A stretch of DNA of 64,000 nt from Streptomyces zhaozhouensis (GTDB lineage: Bacteria > Actinomycetota > Actinomycetes > Streptomycetales > Streptomycetaceae), in NCBI RefSeq assembly GCF_900230195.1, contig NZ_OCNE01000003.1:372001-436000 (forward strand), read 5' to 3'. Both the position numbers and the translations under genes were made by a program. The first letter of the stretch is position 1; every line of letters starts with the position of its first letter. The notes under the pieces were generated by a model. That model did not search any database, was not told where the DNA came from, and saw only the letters and a program-made list of their open reading frames with translations. Shown here piece after piece: positions 24,815 through 34,234 of this stretch.

Positions 24815-26164
24815 ATGGACACCGAAGAGGTGGCCGCGACGGCGGTCGAGGGCGGGCGGCCGGCCGAAGCCGCGCCGCGCTATCTGTCCGGGTTCGGCAA
24901 CGAGCACAGCAGCGAGGCCGAGCCCGGCGCGCTCCCGGTGGGACGCAACTCCCCCCAGCGCGCACCCCTCGGGCTCTACGCCGAACAGCTCAGCGGGACC
25001 GCGTTCACCGAGCCGAGGGCGCACAACCGGCGCACATGGCTCTACCGTGCGCGCCCTTCCGCCGCGCACCCGCCGTTCCACCGCGTCGGCAACGGCTCGC
25101 TGCGCGGCGCGCCGTTCGAGGAGACCGAGCCCGACCCGAACCGGATGCGCTGGGACCCCCTCCCCCCGCCGCCCGCGGGCACGGACTTCGTCGCCGGGCT
25201 GTGGACGCTCGGCGGCAACGGGGACGCCAGGCTGCGCTCCGGGATGGCGATTCACCTGTACCACGCCAACTCCCCCATGACCGACAGGGTCTTCGGCGAC
25301 TCCGACGGCGAGCTGCTGCTGGTGCCCGAGCGCGGGGCGCTGCGGCTGTGCACCGAGTTGGGCGTGCTGGTGGCGGCGCCGGGGCAGGTGGCGCTGATCC
25401 CGCGCGGGGTGCGCTTCCGGGTGGAGCTGCCGGACGGCGAGGCCAGGGGGTACGTCTGCGAGAACTACGGCCAGCCGTTCACCCTGCCCGAGCTGGGCCC
25501 GATCGGCGCCAACGGCCTCGCGAACCCGAGGGACTTCCTGGCGCCGACGGCCGCCCCCGAGGAGTCCGAGGGGCCGGTCGAGGTGGTCAACAAGTTCTGC
25601 GGGCGGCTGTGGGCCGCCGAGTACGCCCACTCGCCGCTGGACGTGGTGGCCTGGCACGGCACCCATGTGCCCTACCTCTACGACCTGCGCCGGTTCAACG
25701 TGCTGGGCACGATCAGCTACGACCACCCCGATCCCTCGCTCTTCACGGTGCTGACCTCGCCGTCCGAGCTGCCGGGCCAGGCGGGCGTCGACTTCGTGGT
25801 CTTCGCGCCCCGCTGGCTGGTCGGCGAGGACACCTTCCGGCCCCCGTACTTCCACCGCAACGTGATGACCGAGTACATGGGTCTGATCGAGGGCGCCTAC
25901 GACGCGAAGGCGGAGGGGTTCCGGCCCGGCGGTGGCTCCCTGCACAACATGATGTCCGCGCACGGTCCCGACCGGACCACCTTCGACCGGGCGAGCGCCG
26001 CCGAGCTGAGGCCCCAACGGGTCGACGACGGGCTCGCGTTCATGTTCGAGACACGTTGGCCGGTGACGCTGACCGCGGCCGCCGCCGACGCGCCCCACCG
26101 CCAGCGCCACTACGACCAGGTGTGGCAAGGTCTGGAGCGGCACCACTCCCCGACGCGACCGTAG
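24815..26164 (+). CDS. hmgA: homogentisate 1,2-dioxygenase
   Basis: 449 aa from ATG 24815 ([14 protein letters not shown]) after GGGAG. The sequence [20 protein letters not shown] is the hallmark N-terminus. The Fe(II) ligands lie in the [18 protein letters not shown] segment (His and Glu) and in NMMSAHGPD (His). The enzyme opens the homogentisate ring to maleylacetoacetate in tyrosine and phenylalanine degradation; its loss causes brown pyomelanin. A GntR/UTRA regulator follows 51 bp downstream and probably controls it. Other pathway genes (hppD, fumarylacetoacetase) are not adjacent. Confidence 0.97.
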   Translation: MDTEEVAATAVEGGRPAEAAPRYLSGFGNEHSSEAEPGALPVGRNSPQRAPLGLYAEQLSGTAFTEPRAHNRRTWLYRARPSAAHPPFHRVGNGSLRGAPFEETEPDPNRMRWDPLPPPPAGTDFVAGLWTLGGNGDARLRSGMAIHLYHANSPMTDRVFGDSDGELLLVPERGALRLCTELGVLVAAPGQVALIPRGVRFRVELPDGEARGYVCENYGQPFTLPELGPIGANGLANPRDFLAPTAAPEESEGPVEVVNKFCGRLWAAEYAHSPLDVVAWHGTHVPYLYDLRRFNVLGTISYDHPDPSLFTVLTSPSELPGQAGVDFVVFAPRWLVGEDTFRPPYFHRNVMTEYMGLIEGAYDAKAEGFRPGGGSLHNMMSAHGPDRTTFDRASAAELRPQRVDDGLAFMFETRWPVTLTAAAADAPHRQRHYDQVWQGLERHHSPTRP

Positions 26165-26215
26165 CGAAGGCCCGCCGGGCCGGCGCCGGTCCTCCCCGAT
26201 CCGGAGCCCTGATCC

Positions 26216-27031
26216 GTGAACGTCTTCGCCCCCGACTCACTCGACCTCAACCGCAAGCTCCCGCTCTGGTACCAGGTCTCCCAGTCCTTACGCGCCTCGA
26301 TACTGGGCCGCTCGCCTCAGGCGCCGCTGCGGCTGCCCACCGAGGAGCGGCTGGCCGAGCACTACGGCGTGAGCGTGCTGACCATGCGCCAGGCGCTCAA
26401 GGAGCTGGAGAACGAGGGGCTGATCAGCCGGCACCGGCGGCGCGGCACCTTCATCGAGCCCGCGGCCCGACGGGGCGTGCCGGTGCGGCTGCTGGGTTCC
26501 CTGGACGCCATCGTGGCGCAACAGTCCGGCGGGCACACCACCCTGCTCGACCCGGGCCCGGTGGCCGTGCCGGTGCCGGCCGAGTGGGCCGAGCACTTCC
26601 CCGGCGTCGCCGAGGTGGTGCGCTTCCGGCGGCTGCGCCGCGCGGCACCGGACGGGGAGCCGGTCAACTGGGTGGAGAACCTGATCCACCCGGAGGTCGC
26701 CGACGCCATCGACCCGGAGGCGCTGGCGCGTTGGCCGATGACGCGGGTGCTGCGGGACGTGGCGGGGGTGCGGGTCGGAAGGATCGACAACACGGCGGGG
26801 GCCCGGCTGGCGGATCCCACGACGGCCAGGCTGCTCCAGGTGCCGCTGCTGAGCCCGATCCTGCACATCACGGGGGTGGAGTACGACCTCTCCGAGCGGG
26901 TGGTCGACGTGGCCCTGATGTCCTACCGGGGTGACCGGTTCTCCTTCGCGGTCACCGTCGAGGCAGGCGAGGAGGCGGAGGACGCGGGGGCGGGCCGACC
27001 GCCGACGACCGGGCTCGACCCCCTCAACTGA
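26216..27031 (+). CDS. GntR family regulator with UTRA ligand-binding domain (HutC subfamily)
   Basis: 271 aa from GTG 26216. Residues about 12-85 are the winged HTH (RLPTEERLAEHYGVSVLTMR, NEGLISRHRRRGTFIEP). Residues about 105-250 are a UTRA domain that binds a small molecule. It lies directly after hmgA on the same strand, so it is a likely regulator of homogentisate or tyrosine degradation; that is inference from position. Its C-terminus is short and acidic. Confidence 0.9.
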   Translation: MNVFAPDSLDLNRKLPLWYQVSQSLRASILGRSPQAPLRLPTEERLAEHYGVSVLTMRQALKELENEGLISRHRRRGTFIEPAARRGVPVRLLGSLDAIVAQQSGGHTTLLDPGPVAVPVPAEWAEHFPGVAEVVRFRRLRRAAPDGEPVNWVENLIHPEVADAIDPEALARWPMTRVLRDVAGVRVGRIDNTAGARLADPTTARLLQVPLLSPILHITGVEYDLSERVVDVALMSYRGDRFSFAVTVEAGEEAEDAGAGRPPTTGLDPLN

Positions 27032-27236
27032 GCGCGCCGGCGCGCTCTCGCGCACGGAAGGGGCCGCGCGGCGCGCGCCGGGTGCCGTGGAGCGGAGACC
27101 GCGGTGGGAGGAACCGGGTGGCGTCGGGGACCGGGTGGGACGACGCGGGGGGAGAGACCCGGCGCCCTCGCGCGAGGGCGCCGTCACCGCCGAAGACCGG
27201 ACCGGGCCCGACGGCGACGGGATCAGCCGGCCGGGC

Positions 27237-27506
27237 TCAGCCGCGTCCGCCGAAGAGCGTGCGACGCAGCCGGCGAAGCGGGGCGAACAGCAGCACCCTC
27301 GCGGTGCGGTTGGTCCTGGTGGGGCTCTTGTGGTCGCGCCGGGTCAGCTCACGCATCAGCGTGGTCGCCTCCTCGGTCTCCCCCGCCGGCACGGCAGGGC
27401 CCGAGAGCACGCTCAGGTGCCTGTCGAGGCGCGCGCTGTTGACCGTGCTCCCACAGTTGATCGCAGGCACTCGCGGCGGCCTGCCGTGCGCTGTTATCTG
27501 CTTCAT
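27237..27506 (-). CDS. small conserved hypothetical protein
   Basis: 89 aa from ATG 27506 with GGGAGAG five bases upstream. Basic at both ends; the middle (LSVLSGPAVPAGETEEATTL) is acidic and predicted helical, and the C-terminus is Arg-rich (LLFAPLRRLRRTLFGGRG). Codon bias and ribosome site support a real gene. I do not recognise a named family. It is flanked by an unassigned 200-bp stretch (27032-27236) after the GntR gene. Confidence 0.6.
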   Translation of the reverse strand: MKQITAHGRPPRVPAINCGSTVNSARLDRHLSVLSGPAVPAGETEEATTLMRELTRRDHKSPTRTNRTARVLLFAPLRRLRRTLFGGRG

Positions 27507-27818
27507 GACTCTCCCACCCGTACAGCGGCACCCGGTCCGGGCAGAGTAACCCTAACGCCCCACAAGGACACGTGGGTATCCCGGTCCCATGATTCAGCTT
27601 TCCCGCAACGGGGTTGACGAACACGCCCGCGCCCCGCGCCACTTCGGGAATCGCCTCCTCCCCGGCGTCCCGGGCGACCCGGGCGCCCCTGGAAACGCAT
27701 CCGTACCACCATCATGGCATCCACCCTCAAGGGCTAATATCCCGATCGTCCGCCCTGTCCAAAGAACCGTGAATGTGTCGATAGGACAAGCCGAACGCTC
27801 CGTGCGCTCACCCGCTCG
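27507..27818. other. intergenic region, no gene seen
   Basis: 312 bp between two minus-strand genes. AT-richer words near 27735-27790 (GGGCTAATATCCCG, GTGAATGTGTCGATAGG) may be promoter elements. No ORF with coding character. Confidence 0.5.
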
Positions 27819-28256
27819 TCAGGCCGCCCGGGGGACCCCCGTCTCGCGGAGGAACGCGGCGCGCACCGTCTTGCCGTCGCCCCGGGGCAGCACGCTCACG
27901 CCGCCAGTGGCCAGCGAGGTGACCAGGTGCCAGCCGAAGCCGCCGCCGCGCAGCACGTCCGGCTCGCGCGGCCGTGGCGGGCGCGACTCGCCGTCGTCGA
28001 CCTCCACCACCATCGCCTCGGGCGTGGCCGTCAGACGCAGCACATAGCTTCCGCCGCCGTGTCGCAGCGCGTTGGTGACCAGTTCGGAGACCACCAGCAG
28101 CAGGGCGTCCTCCGCGTCCCGTGGGAGGTCGAGGCCGTCGCAGAAGGCGCGGGTGAGGTCGCGGGCACGGGCCACGTCGGCCCCGTGCGCGCCGGCGACG
28201 CTGACGGTGACCCCGCGTGGGGCGCTCGCCCGGCCCATCGTCCGTATGCCGTTCAT
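27819..28256 (-). CDS. RsbW-like anti-sigma-type ATP-binding protein
   Basis: 145 aa from ATG 28256 with GGGGAG upstream. HATPase_c fold with N box LLVVSELVTNALRHGGG, G1 VEVDDGESRPP and G2-like GGGFGWHLVTSLA. There is no Pro-rich tail. Like the copy at 9156 it lacks a kinase module and is expected to bind a partner sigma factor or regulator. No sigma factor gene is adjacent. Confidence 0.88.
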   Translation of the reverse strand: MNGIRTMGRASAPRGVTVSVAGAHGADVARARDLTRAFCDGLDLPRDAEDALLLVVSELVTNALRHGGGSYVLRLTATPEAMVVEVDDGESRPPRPREPDVLRGGGFGWHLVTSLATGGVSVLPRGDGKTVRAAFLRETGVPRAA

Positions 28257-28440
28257 CGGTCCGCTCCCCTCGACGTCGTGGGGTCCGCCTCTCGGACCCG
28301 TCACCACCTCCGTGGGAGCGAGCGTTCCCGTTTCGGCGCCCTCCAGTCGCCTTTCGGGCCCGTTTTCCCGGTAGTTCGGCCGGTTTTCCCCCGTTGCCGG
28401 CTCGGCTCGTCCGCCGGGGCGGCCCCCCGGGGAGACGCCG

Positions 28441-28467
28441 CACCGGCGGGCTCGGGGCCCGCCGGTG
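28441..28467 (-). terminator. terminator of the GH43 gene
   Basis: CACCGGCGGGC and GCCCGCCGGTG form a perfect 11-bp stem with a 5-nt loop, 26 bp past the stop at 28493. Confidence 0.75.
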
Positions 28468-28492
28468 CCCGCGTCCCCCGGTGGTCGACGCG

Positions 28493-29977
28493 TCAGTCGG
28501 TGTAGACCTCCGCCCGGTCCACGCTCACGAACGCCCCGCCGGAGTCGGGGTTGTGCTCGCCGGTGACCCGGACCGTCAGCGTGTGCTCGCCCTCGGGCAG
28601 CCGGGGGCTGAGGTAGTGCACGGTCTCGCCGGTGCGGATCGGGCCGTGGAAGTCGACGCGCTCCTCGGGGCCGCCGTCCACGCTGATCGCGGCGATGCCG
28701 TTGCCGGTGTCCTCCACCGAGAGCAGCGCGATCCGGGTGCCGGTGAAGGTGAACGTGGCGGTGGCGCCCGGCTCGTCGCTCCAGTGGTCGTCGCTCCAGA
28801 AGCACTGGGTGGCGCAGCCTGAGCCCGAGTTCCAGTTCCCCTCGAAGGTCACGGTGCCGTCGCCGCTGGAACGGCCGTCGTCATTGATCCAGTAGTTGCC
28901 CGAGCCGGGGTCGCCCGAGGGCAGGTCCAGCGTGGCGCCGAGCGCGAGCGGCCGGCCGAGGTTCGGGCTGCCGTCGTCGTTCCAACTGATCGGCTGCGCG
29001 CGGGTGGTGCGGTGGGTGTAGGTGTTCTCCGAGGTGTTCTTGGCGTGGTAGATGATCCAGTCCTCGGTGCCGTCCGGCGAGGTGAAGAAGGTGTGGTGGC
29101 CGGGGCCGTAGACACCCACCTCGTCGTTGCGCGAGAACAGCGCGCCGTCGTGCTGCGTCCAGTTCTCCCGGACCAGCGGGTCGGCGCCCTCCGGCAGCGA
29201 CATCATCCAGACCTGGTAGTCGGGCTTGCCGGTGTCACAGGCCGAGTAGGTCATCCAGGTCTTGCCGTTGCGGTAGAGGAACGCCGGGCCCTCGCGGACC
29301 TCCGGGCAGCCGCCGGCGGCGTCGAAGGGCACGGCGTCGCCGGAGACGGTGTACGGGTTGGACATCGGGGCGATGTTGAGGCCGTTGTGCTGGTACTCGT
29401 TGAGCCCGCTGTAGGCCAGGTAGAGCTTGCCGTCGTGCTGGAGGATGCCCGGGTCGATGGCGAACTTGTCGACGTGGTTGGGCGGTTCGAGCTTGGCCTT
29501 GAAGTGGTAGGGACCCCTCGGGTCGTCGCCCTCCGACTCCAGGACGAAGAGCCGGTGGTGCTCGTCCACCCCGTCGTCGGCCGTGTAGTACATGTACCAG
29601 CGGTCGCCGAACCGGTAGAACTCCGGCGCCCAGATGTGCTGGTCACGCGAGGGGTCGGTGTCGGTCCACACCGTGACGGGATCGGCGGCGAGCAGGTCGG
29701 CGAGCGAGGAAGCGCTCCACATCCTGATGCCGTCGCCCTGGGTGGTGGCCAGGTGGTACTCGCCGTTCGCGTAGGTGAGGAACGGGTCGGGGCCGGGGTT
29801 CAGCGGGTTGCGGAAGGTTCCCGAGGCGGCCGGGGCGGCCTCGTCGGTCGTGGTCTCCGTCGTGGGGGGCGGGTCCTGTGGCATGGAGTCTCCTGCGGTG
29901 GCCTGCGGCCCCCAGGCCAGGCCGACGAGCAGTGCGAGCACCACCACGACCAGGTTCTTTCTGGAACGGGCGCGCAT
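28493..29977 (-). CDS. secreted glycoside hydrolase family 43 protein
   Basis: 494 aa from the ATG of MRARSRKNLVVVVLALLVGL, chosen because GGGAG lies just upstream; a longer TTG start at 30007 is less likely. After a signal peptide and a Thr/Pro linker, residues about 45-350 are the five-bladed GH43 propeller: NPGPDPFLTYANGEYHLATT holds the general base Asp, DPGILQHDGKLYLAYSG the pKa-modulating Asp, and CPEVREGPAFLYRNGKTWM the acid Glu. Residues about 360-494 form a C-terminal beta-sandwich, probably carbohydrate binding. GH43 enzymes release arabinose or xylose from plant hemicellulose or pectin, consistent with the pectate lyase nearby. Confidence 0.92.
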   Translation of the reverse strand: MRARSRKNLVVVVLALLVGLAWGPQATAGDSMPQDPPPTTETTTDEAAPAASGTFRNPLNPGPDPFLTYANGEYHLATTQGDGIRMWSASSLADLLAADPVTVWTDTDPSRDQHIWAPEFYRFGDRWYMYYTADDGVDEHHRLFVLESEGDDPRGPYHFKAKLEPPNHVDKFAIDPGILQHDGKLYLAYSGLNEYQHNGLNIAPMSNPYTVSGDAVPFDAAGGCPEVREGPAFLYRNGKTWMTYSACDTGKPDYQVWMMSLPEGADPLVRENWTQHDGALFSRNDEVGVYGPGHHTFFTSPDGTEDWIIYHAKNTSENTYTHRTTRAQPISWNDDGSPNLGRPLALGATLDLPSGDPGSGNYWINDDGRSSGDGTVTFEGNWNSGSGCATQCFWSDDHWSDEPGATATFTFTGTRIALLSVEDTGNGIAAISVDGGPEERVDFHGPIRTGETVHYLSPRLPEGEHTLTVRVTGEHNPDSGGAFVSVDRAEVYTD

Positions 29978-30165
29978 CAGCGGCTCCCTGGTTCTCATCG
30001 CGTCCAACGGACGACGTAACGGGATCGGTTGACGACCTGGTCATGTCATCACGGGAGTTACAGCGATGGAAATACCCCGGACGAAAGCGGTTGCCGCTTG
30101 CCGCTCGCCGCTTGCCGCGGAGGGGTGGGCGACGACGGCGGTCGGGGGCGCGGGCCGTTGTCGAC

Positions 30166-30379
30166 CGCGGGTCCCTGCGGGGCGGAGCCTGGCGGGGCGG
30201 GTGCGGGTCGACTGGGGGTTGCTCGCGGGTCCCTGCGGGGCGAACCCCGGCGGGGCGGCTGCGGGACGGCTTGGGTTGCTCGCGCAGTTCCCCGCGCCCC
30301 TTGGTGGGGTTGAGCCCGGCAGGAACAGTGCGGGACTGCTCGCGCGGTTCCCCGCGCTCCTGTCGGGGCGCGGGGAACC
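30166..30379. repeat. Streptomyces-type GC-rich intergenic repeat cluster
   Basis: Two copies of GGGTCCCTGCGGGGCG (about 30168 and 30227) and two copies of GCTCGCGC-GTTCCCCGCGC (about 30279 and 30337) fill the gap between two minus-strand genes. The GTTCCCCGCGCCCC word is the well-known dispersed palindromic repeat of Streptomyces chromosomes. Together with 29978-30165, where nothing else is seen, it accounts for the gap. Confidence 0.7.
30346..30379 (-). terminator. terminator of the DUF1906 gene
   Basis: GGTTCCCCGCGC and GCGCGGGGAACC form a perfect 12-bp stem with a 10-nt loop, 28 bp past the stop at 30407. It is part of the dispersed repeat element above. Confidence 0.75.
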
Positions 30380-30406
30380 GGTGGGGTGTCGGCGTCTCGC
30401 CTCGGG

Positions 30407-31696
30407 TCAGGGGGCGACGTCCAGGTAGTTGCGGTCGATGTTGATCGAGACGCCGCCGTGGGTCTCGGTCACCTCGCCCACGTACTGGTGGATGCGCTGG
30501 CGGTCGGCCCAGTACTCGGCGGGGGCGTAGCGGCCGGCGTCGGTGTCGGCCTGGCCGTTCCACCAGGCGAACCAGATGTGGTCGACGCGGGTGTAGGCCG
30601 GGTCGTCGTATGCGTTGGCCACGTCCTGGATGCCGGAGGCACCGCTGGAGTAGACACCGCTGAGGTAGCCCTGGGCGTGCAGGCCCTCGGTCCAGCCGGA
30701 GAGGTAGCTGAGCACGGCGGCGGTGCAGGTGGCGCCCGGGGTGTACGCCTCGATGTCGCTGTAGAGCACGCTGCCCGCCGGGATGCCCAGGGCGGCGGCG
30801 GCCGCGACCGACTCGTCGGCGGCCTGGGCGCCCTCGGCGCGGGCGGTGGCCGGGTCCTCGGAGATGCGCTGGGCGTAACTGGTGCAGGGCGCCTGGCGGC
30901 CGACGTCGATCGGGGTCAGATGCCAGCCGGCGGCGGTCTGGGCCTCGACCCAGGCGGCGGTCAGGTGGGGCTGGTCGCAGGCGCGGCTGGCACCGGAGAT
31001 GTAGACGCCGACGGCCTGGAACGGCGAGCCGGCGCCCCAGGCGTCCATCGCGGCCTGGGAGGGCGCGGCGCAGGCGTCGAAGCCGAGGCCCGTGTAGTCG
31101 CCCGGCTGGGGGCCGACGGCGGCGGGGCGCGCGGTGGTCCCGGCGGGCGCCGGGGGCGCCGCCGGGCGCGCGTCCTCGGTCAGCCCGGCGCCTTCGAGCA
31201 CGGCCCGCGCCTCGTTCTCGGTGGCGGGCGTGTGGGCGGCGGTGACCAGCAGCCCCGCCTGCTCGACGGCGAGTTGGAGGGTGCCGCCGTGCGAGGTGGC
31301 GCGGGCCGCCGCGGCGGCCGGGTCGCCGGCGGCGACGGCGGTGCGGTCACCGAGGCGCTCCGGAGCGACCTCTGCCAGCGGCTCGATCACCATGCCGACG
31401 TCCCGGCCGACGAGCCCGGCCGGGCAGTCGCGCTGTCCGTCGGGGCTGCCCAGGTAGAGGGTGGGTATGTCGAAGCGGACGCAGGCCGAGGGGTCGTCGT
31501 CGAGGTCGACGACGCGCCAGTCGGCCGGCACCTCGAGGCTCAGGCCGCGGTAGGTCACCGCGGTGGCGGAGTCACCGGACTCCCCGGCCTGGGCGGCGGT
31601 GGGGGCGACGCCGAGGCCGGTGGCGAGGAGGCCGCCGAGCGCGGCCAGGACGGCCGCCCGGCGTCGGCGGGTCGAGACGGGTGCCGGCAGGTGCAT
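30407..31696 (-). CDS. secreted DUF1906 (glycoside-hydrolase-like) protein
   Basis: 429 aa from the ATG of MHLPAPVSTRRRRAAVLAAL; GGAGA precedes it. A signal peptide ends after AQA. Residues about 45-190 form an uncharacterised N-terminal domain, with an Ala/Pro linker to about 205. Residues about 210-429 are DUF1906: GLGFDACAAPSQAAMDAW, AVGVYISGASRACDQP, AGSVLYSDIEAY and HIWFAWWNGQADTD. DUF1906 has a TIM barrel related to glycosyl hydrolases (Rv2525c-like) and is usually exported to the envelope. The Asp/Glu pair in YSDIEAY is the probable active site; the substrate may be peptidoglycan. Confidence 0.9.
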   Translation of the reverse strand: MHLPAPVSTRRRRAAVLAALGGLLATGLGVAPTAAQAGESGDSATAVTYRGLSLEVPADWRVVDLDDDPSACVRFDIPTLYLGSPDGQRDCPAGLVGRDVGMVIEPLAEVAPERLGDRTAVAAGDPAAAAARATSHGGTLQLAVEQAGLLVTAAHTPATENEARAVLEGAGLTEDARPAAPPAPAGTTARPAAVGPQPGDYTGLGFDACAAPSQAAMDAWGAGSPFQAVGVYISGASRACDQPHLTAAWVEAQTAAGWHLTPIDVGRQAPCTSYAQRISEDPATARAEGAQAADESVAAAAALGIPAGSVLYSDIEAYTPGATCTAAVLSYLSGWTEGLHAQGYLSGVYSSGASGIQDVANAYDDPAYTRVDHIWFAWWNGQADTDAGRYAPAEYWADRQRIHQYVGEVTETHGGVSINIDRNYLDVAP

Positions 31697-32562
31697 GAGC
31701 GTCTCCAGGGGTGGGGGGTGAGAACGCGACCCGTCCACCTTGACATGCACACCACGTACAGAGAAGGGGCACGGTCATCGCGGTAGAGTCCCCCGGTGCC
31801 GTGTGCGGGGGCGCGACGGCCTCCCGTTCGGCGCGGACAGGGCGGGCACGGCCGCCCCCGACTGTGGGCGCCTCGGGTCGGCGGCCCGGTCCCGGTTCCG
31901 GCCGGCCGGCGCGGGGGCCGGAGTGGTGACGGCAGGCGGGTCCCAGGAACCGGTCGGGAAGCGTGCCCGGGAACGCGCCGCGCGTGACGAGGTCGCCGTT
32001 CACCAGGCAACGGGGGACGGGGACGCGAACCCCGCGCGGGCACGGTGGCCTCGGCCCCGGAGCCGGCGCCAGCCGCTCCCCGGTCCCGGCGGAGGTGGCG
32101 GCCGCGCTCACGGGGCTCCCCCGCACCCGGTGCGCGGTATTGTCCACGCCCCGCGCTGGATTGTCGGCCGCACGCCCCTACGCTGAGTCGGAGAAGCAGG
32201 CCCGAGGGGGCGGAGGGACGCCGCCCCCGACGGCAGGCGTGCACCGCGTCGAGGCGCCGCGCCCCTCGTGGGCCGTTCCGCGCCGCGCCGTGTCGCCCCA
32301 CCCGTGCCGCACCACCAAGCGCGGACGCCCGCCGTGGCGTCCCCGCCCGGCGGCGCCGCGCCCGCCCGCAGCCGGGGGCGGACCGTCGCCCGCCACCTCC
32401 CATCGCCCTCCCCCCACCCGTCCCCGGCGCGTCGCGAAGGCCGGCCCCCGGGTGGGTAGCGCGCGCCCGAACGGCCAGGTCACCGGGGGCGAATGCCCCC
32501 TCCCCCCACGGTTTCCTCCGTCTCGAAGACGACCTCTCACGCGGACGAAAGGCAAACCAGAG
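31697..32562. other. long intergenic region with no confident gene
   Basis: 866 bp. A plus-strand frame from GTG 31803 to 32186 has high third-position GC but no ribosome site and no recognisable domain (VRGRDGLPFGADRAGTAAP). TTGACA at about 31740 and TAGAGT at about 31783 could be promoter elements. The last 100 bp should hold the pectate lyase promoter and ribosome site (GAAAGG). Confidence 0.4.
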
Positions 32563-34140
32563 ATGAGAAGACCAGTCGGCTCGCGGTCCGGGTCGCGACC
32601 CGGACCGCGGCTGAGATCGCGGCTCGGACTCTTCGCGGTGCCGGCCCTGATGGCCATGGTCGCCGCCGTAGGGGTGGCGTTGCCGACCTCGACGGCCTCG
32701 GCGGCGACGGGGGGTGCCACCGGGTTCGCGTCGCAGAACGGCGGCACCACCGGCGGCGCCGGAGGCCAGACGGTCCGCGCCACCACGGGGACCGCCATCC
32801 ACGCGGCCCTCTGCGGCAGGGCCAGCAGCAGCACCCCGATCACCATCCAGGTCGAGGGCACCATCAACCACGGCAACACCAGCAAGGTGTCGGGCGGCAG
32901 TTGCAACACCGCCGACGGCGTGATCGAGCTGAAGCAGATCAGCAACGTGACCCTGGTCGGCGTCGGCGACGGCGCGGTCTTCGACCAACTGGGCATCCAC
33001 GTCCGGGAGTCCAGCAACATCATCATCCAGAACGTGACGGTGCGGAACGTCAAGAAGTCCGGCTCGCCGACCTCCAACGGCGGCGACGCCATCGGCATGG
33101 AGAACAACGTCCGCAACGTCTGGGTCGATCACGTGACGCTGGAGGCGTCCGGCGGCGAGGACGAGGGCTACGACGGGCTCTTCGACCTGAAGAACAACAC
33201 CCGTTACGTCACCCTCTCGTACAGCGTGCTGCGCAACTCCGGCCGGGGCGGGCTGGTCGGCTCCAGCGAGAGCGACACCTCCAACGGCTATGTCACCTAC
33301 CACCACAACCTGTACGAGAACATCGACTCCCGCGCCCCGCTGCTGCGCGGCGGCGTCGGGCACATGTACAACAACCACTACCTGCGGGTGAACGACTCGG
33401 GCATCAACTCCCGCGCGGGGGCGCGCGCCAGGGTGGACAACAACTACTTCGAGGACTCCAAGGACGTCCTCGGCACCTTCTACACCAACGAGGCCGGCTA
33501 CTGGCAGGTCGACGGCAACGTCTTCGACAACGTGCGGTGGTCGAGCCCGGGGAACCAGAACAACCCGGCCGGCCCGAACCCGCGGTCCAACACCTCCGTC
33601 GACATCCCCTACGCCCACAGCCTCGACGCCGCCGACTGCGTGCCCGGCGTGGTGCGCGACACGGCGGGCGCCAACAAGGGGAACCGGGTGTCGGACGGCG
33701 ACTGCGCCCCGCAGGACCCGGACCCGACCGACCCGCCGGACAACCCCGACCCGCCGGACCCGACGGACCCGCCAGGCGGCACCAACCTCAGCCTCGCGGC
33801 CGACGCCGACGGCAGCAGCAAGGCCAGCGGCACCTCCTACGGCAACGTGCGGGACGGCGACATGAGCACCTACTGGTCACCCACCGGTTCGACCGGCGCC
33901 ATCTCCATCAAGTGGCCGTCGGCGACCAGCGTCTCCGCCCTCACCATCCGTGAGGCGTCCGGCGCGACCGGCGTCATCGGCGACTGGCGCGTGCGGAACG
34001 CCGACACCGGTTCCGTCCTGGCGACCGGGAACGGCGCGGGCACCATCCGCTTCCCCGCGACCTCGGTTCGCAAGCTCACGTTCGAGATCACCAGCGCCGA
34101 CGGCACCCCACGGGTCGCCGAGTACGAGACCTACGCCTAG
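32563..34140 (+). CDS. secreted pectate lyase (PL1) with C-terminal discoidin-like carbohydrate-binding domain
   Basis: 525 aa. An Arg-rich signal peptide (MRRPVGSRSGSRPGPRLRSR, hydrophobic core LFAVPALMAMVAAVG) is cleaved near SASAA. Residues about 45-370 are a right-handed beta-helix. DAIGMENNVRNVWVDHVTL corresponds to the vWiDH calcium region, and SRAPLLRGGVGHMYNNHYL holds the catalytic Arg and the lyase signature. A Pro/Asp linker (about 385-405) leads to residues about 407-525, an F5/8-type fold (NVRDGDMSTYWSPTGS, AEYETYA). The enzyme cleaves polygalacturonate by beta-elimination. Confidence 0.95.
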   Translation: MRRPVGSRSGSRPGPRLRSRLGLFAVPALMAMVAAVGVALPTSTASAATGGATGFASQNGGTTGGAGGQTVRATTGTAIHAALCGRASSSTPITIQVEGTINHGNTSKVSGGSCNTADGVIELKQISNVTLVGVGDGAVFDQLGIHVRESSNIIIQNVTVRNVKKSGSPTSNGGDAIGMENNVRNVWVDHVTLEASGGEDEGYDGLFDLKNNTRYVTLSYSVLRNSGRGGLVGSSESDTSNGYVTYHHNLYENIDSRAPLLRGGVGHMYNNHYLRVNDSGINSRAGARARVDNNYFEDSKDVLGTFYTNEAGYWQVDGNVFDNVRWSSPGNQNNPAGPNPRSNTSVDIPYAHSLDAADCVPGVVRDTAGANKGNRVSDGDCAPQDPDPTDPPDNPDPPDPTDPPGGTNLSLAADADGSSKASGTSYGNVRDGDMSTYWSPTGSTGAISIKWPSATSVSALTIREASGATGVIGDWRVRNADTGSVLATGNGAGTIRFPATSVRKLTFEITSADGTPRVAEYETYA

Positions 34141-34157
34141 CTCCGTGCGCACCACCC

Positions 34158-34185
34158 GGCCGGGGCGCGGCAGACGGCCCCGGCC
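34158..34185 (+). terminator. terminator of the pectate lyase gene
   Basis: GGCCGGGGC and GCCCCGGCC form a 9-bp stem 17 bp past the stop. Confidence 0.7.
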
Positions 34186-34234
34186 GGGGCGGCCCGACCC
34201 CAGACCGCGTCACCAACCTGCCCGAACAACACAC

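Noticed and set aside
30060-30410. Second CRISPR-like array in the GC-rich repeats
   Set aside because: Copies are irregularly spaced and imperfect, without constant spacer length; they match the dispersed Streptomyces palindrome.
31796-31987. Leaderless 63-aa ORF after TAGAGT
   Set aside because: The spacing fits a leaderless start, but codon third positions are not biased and the peptide is Arg/Gly-rich and featureless.
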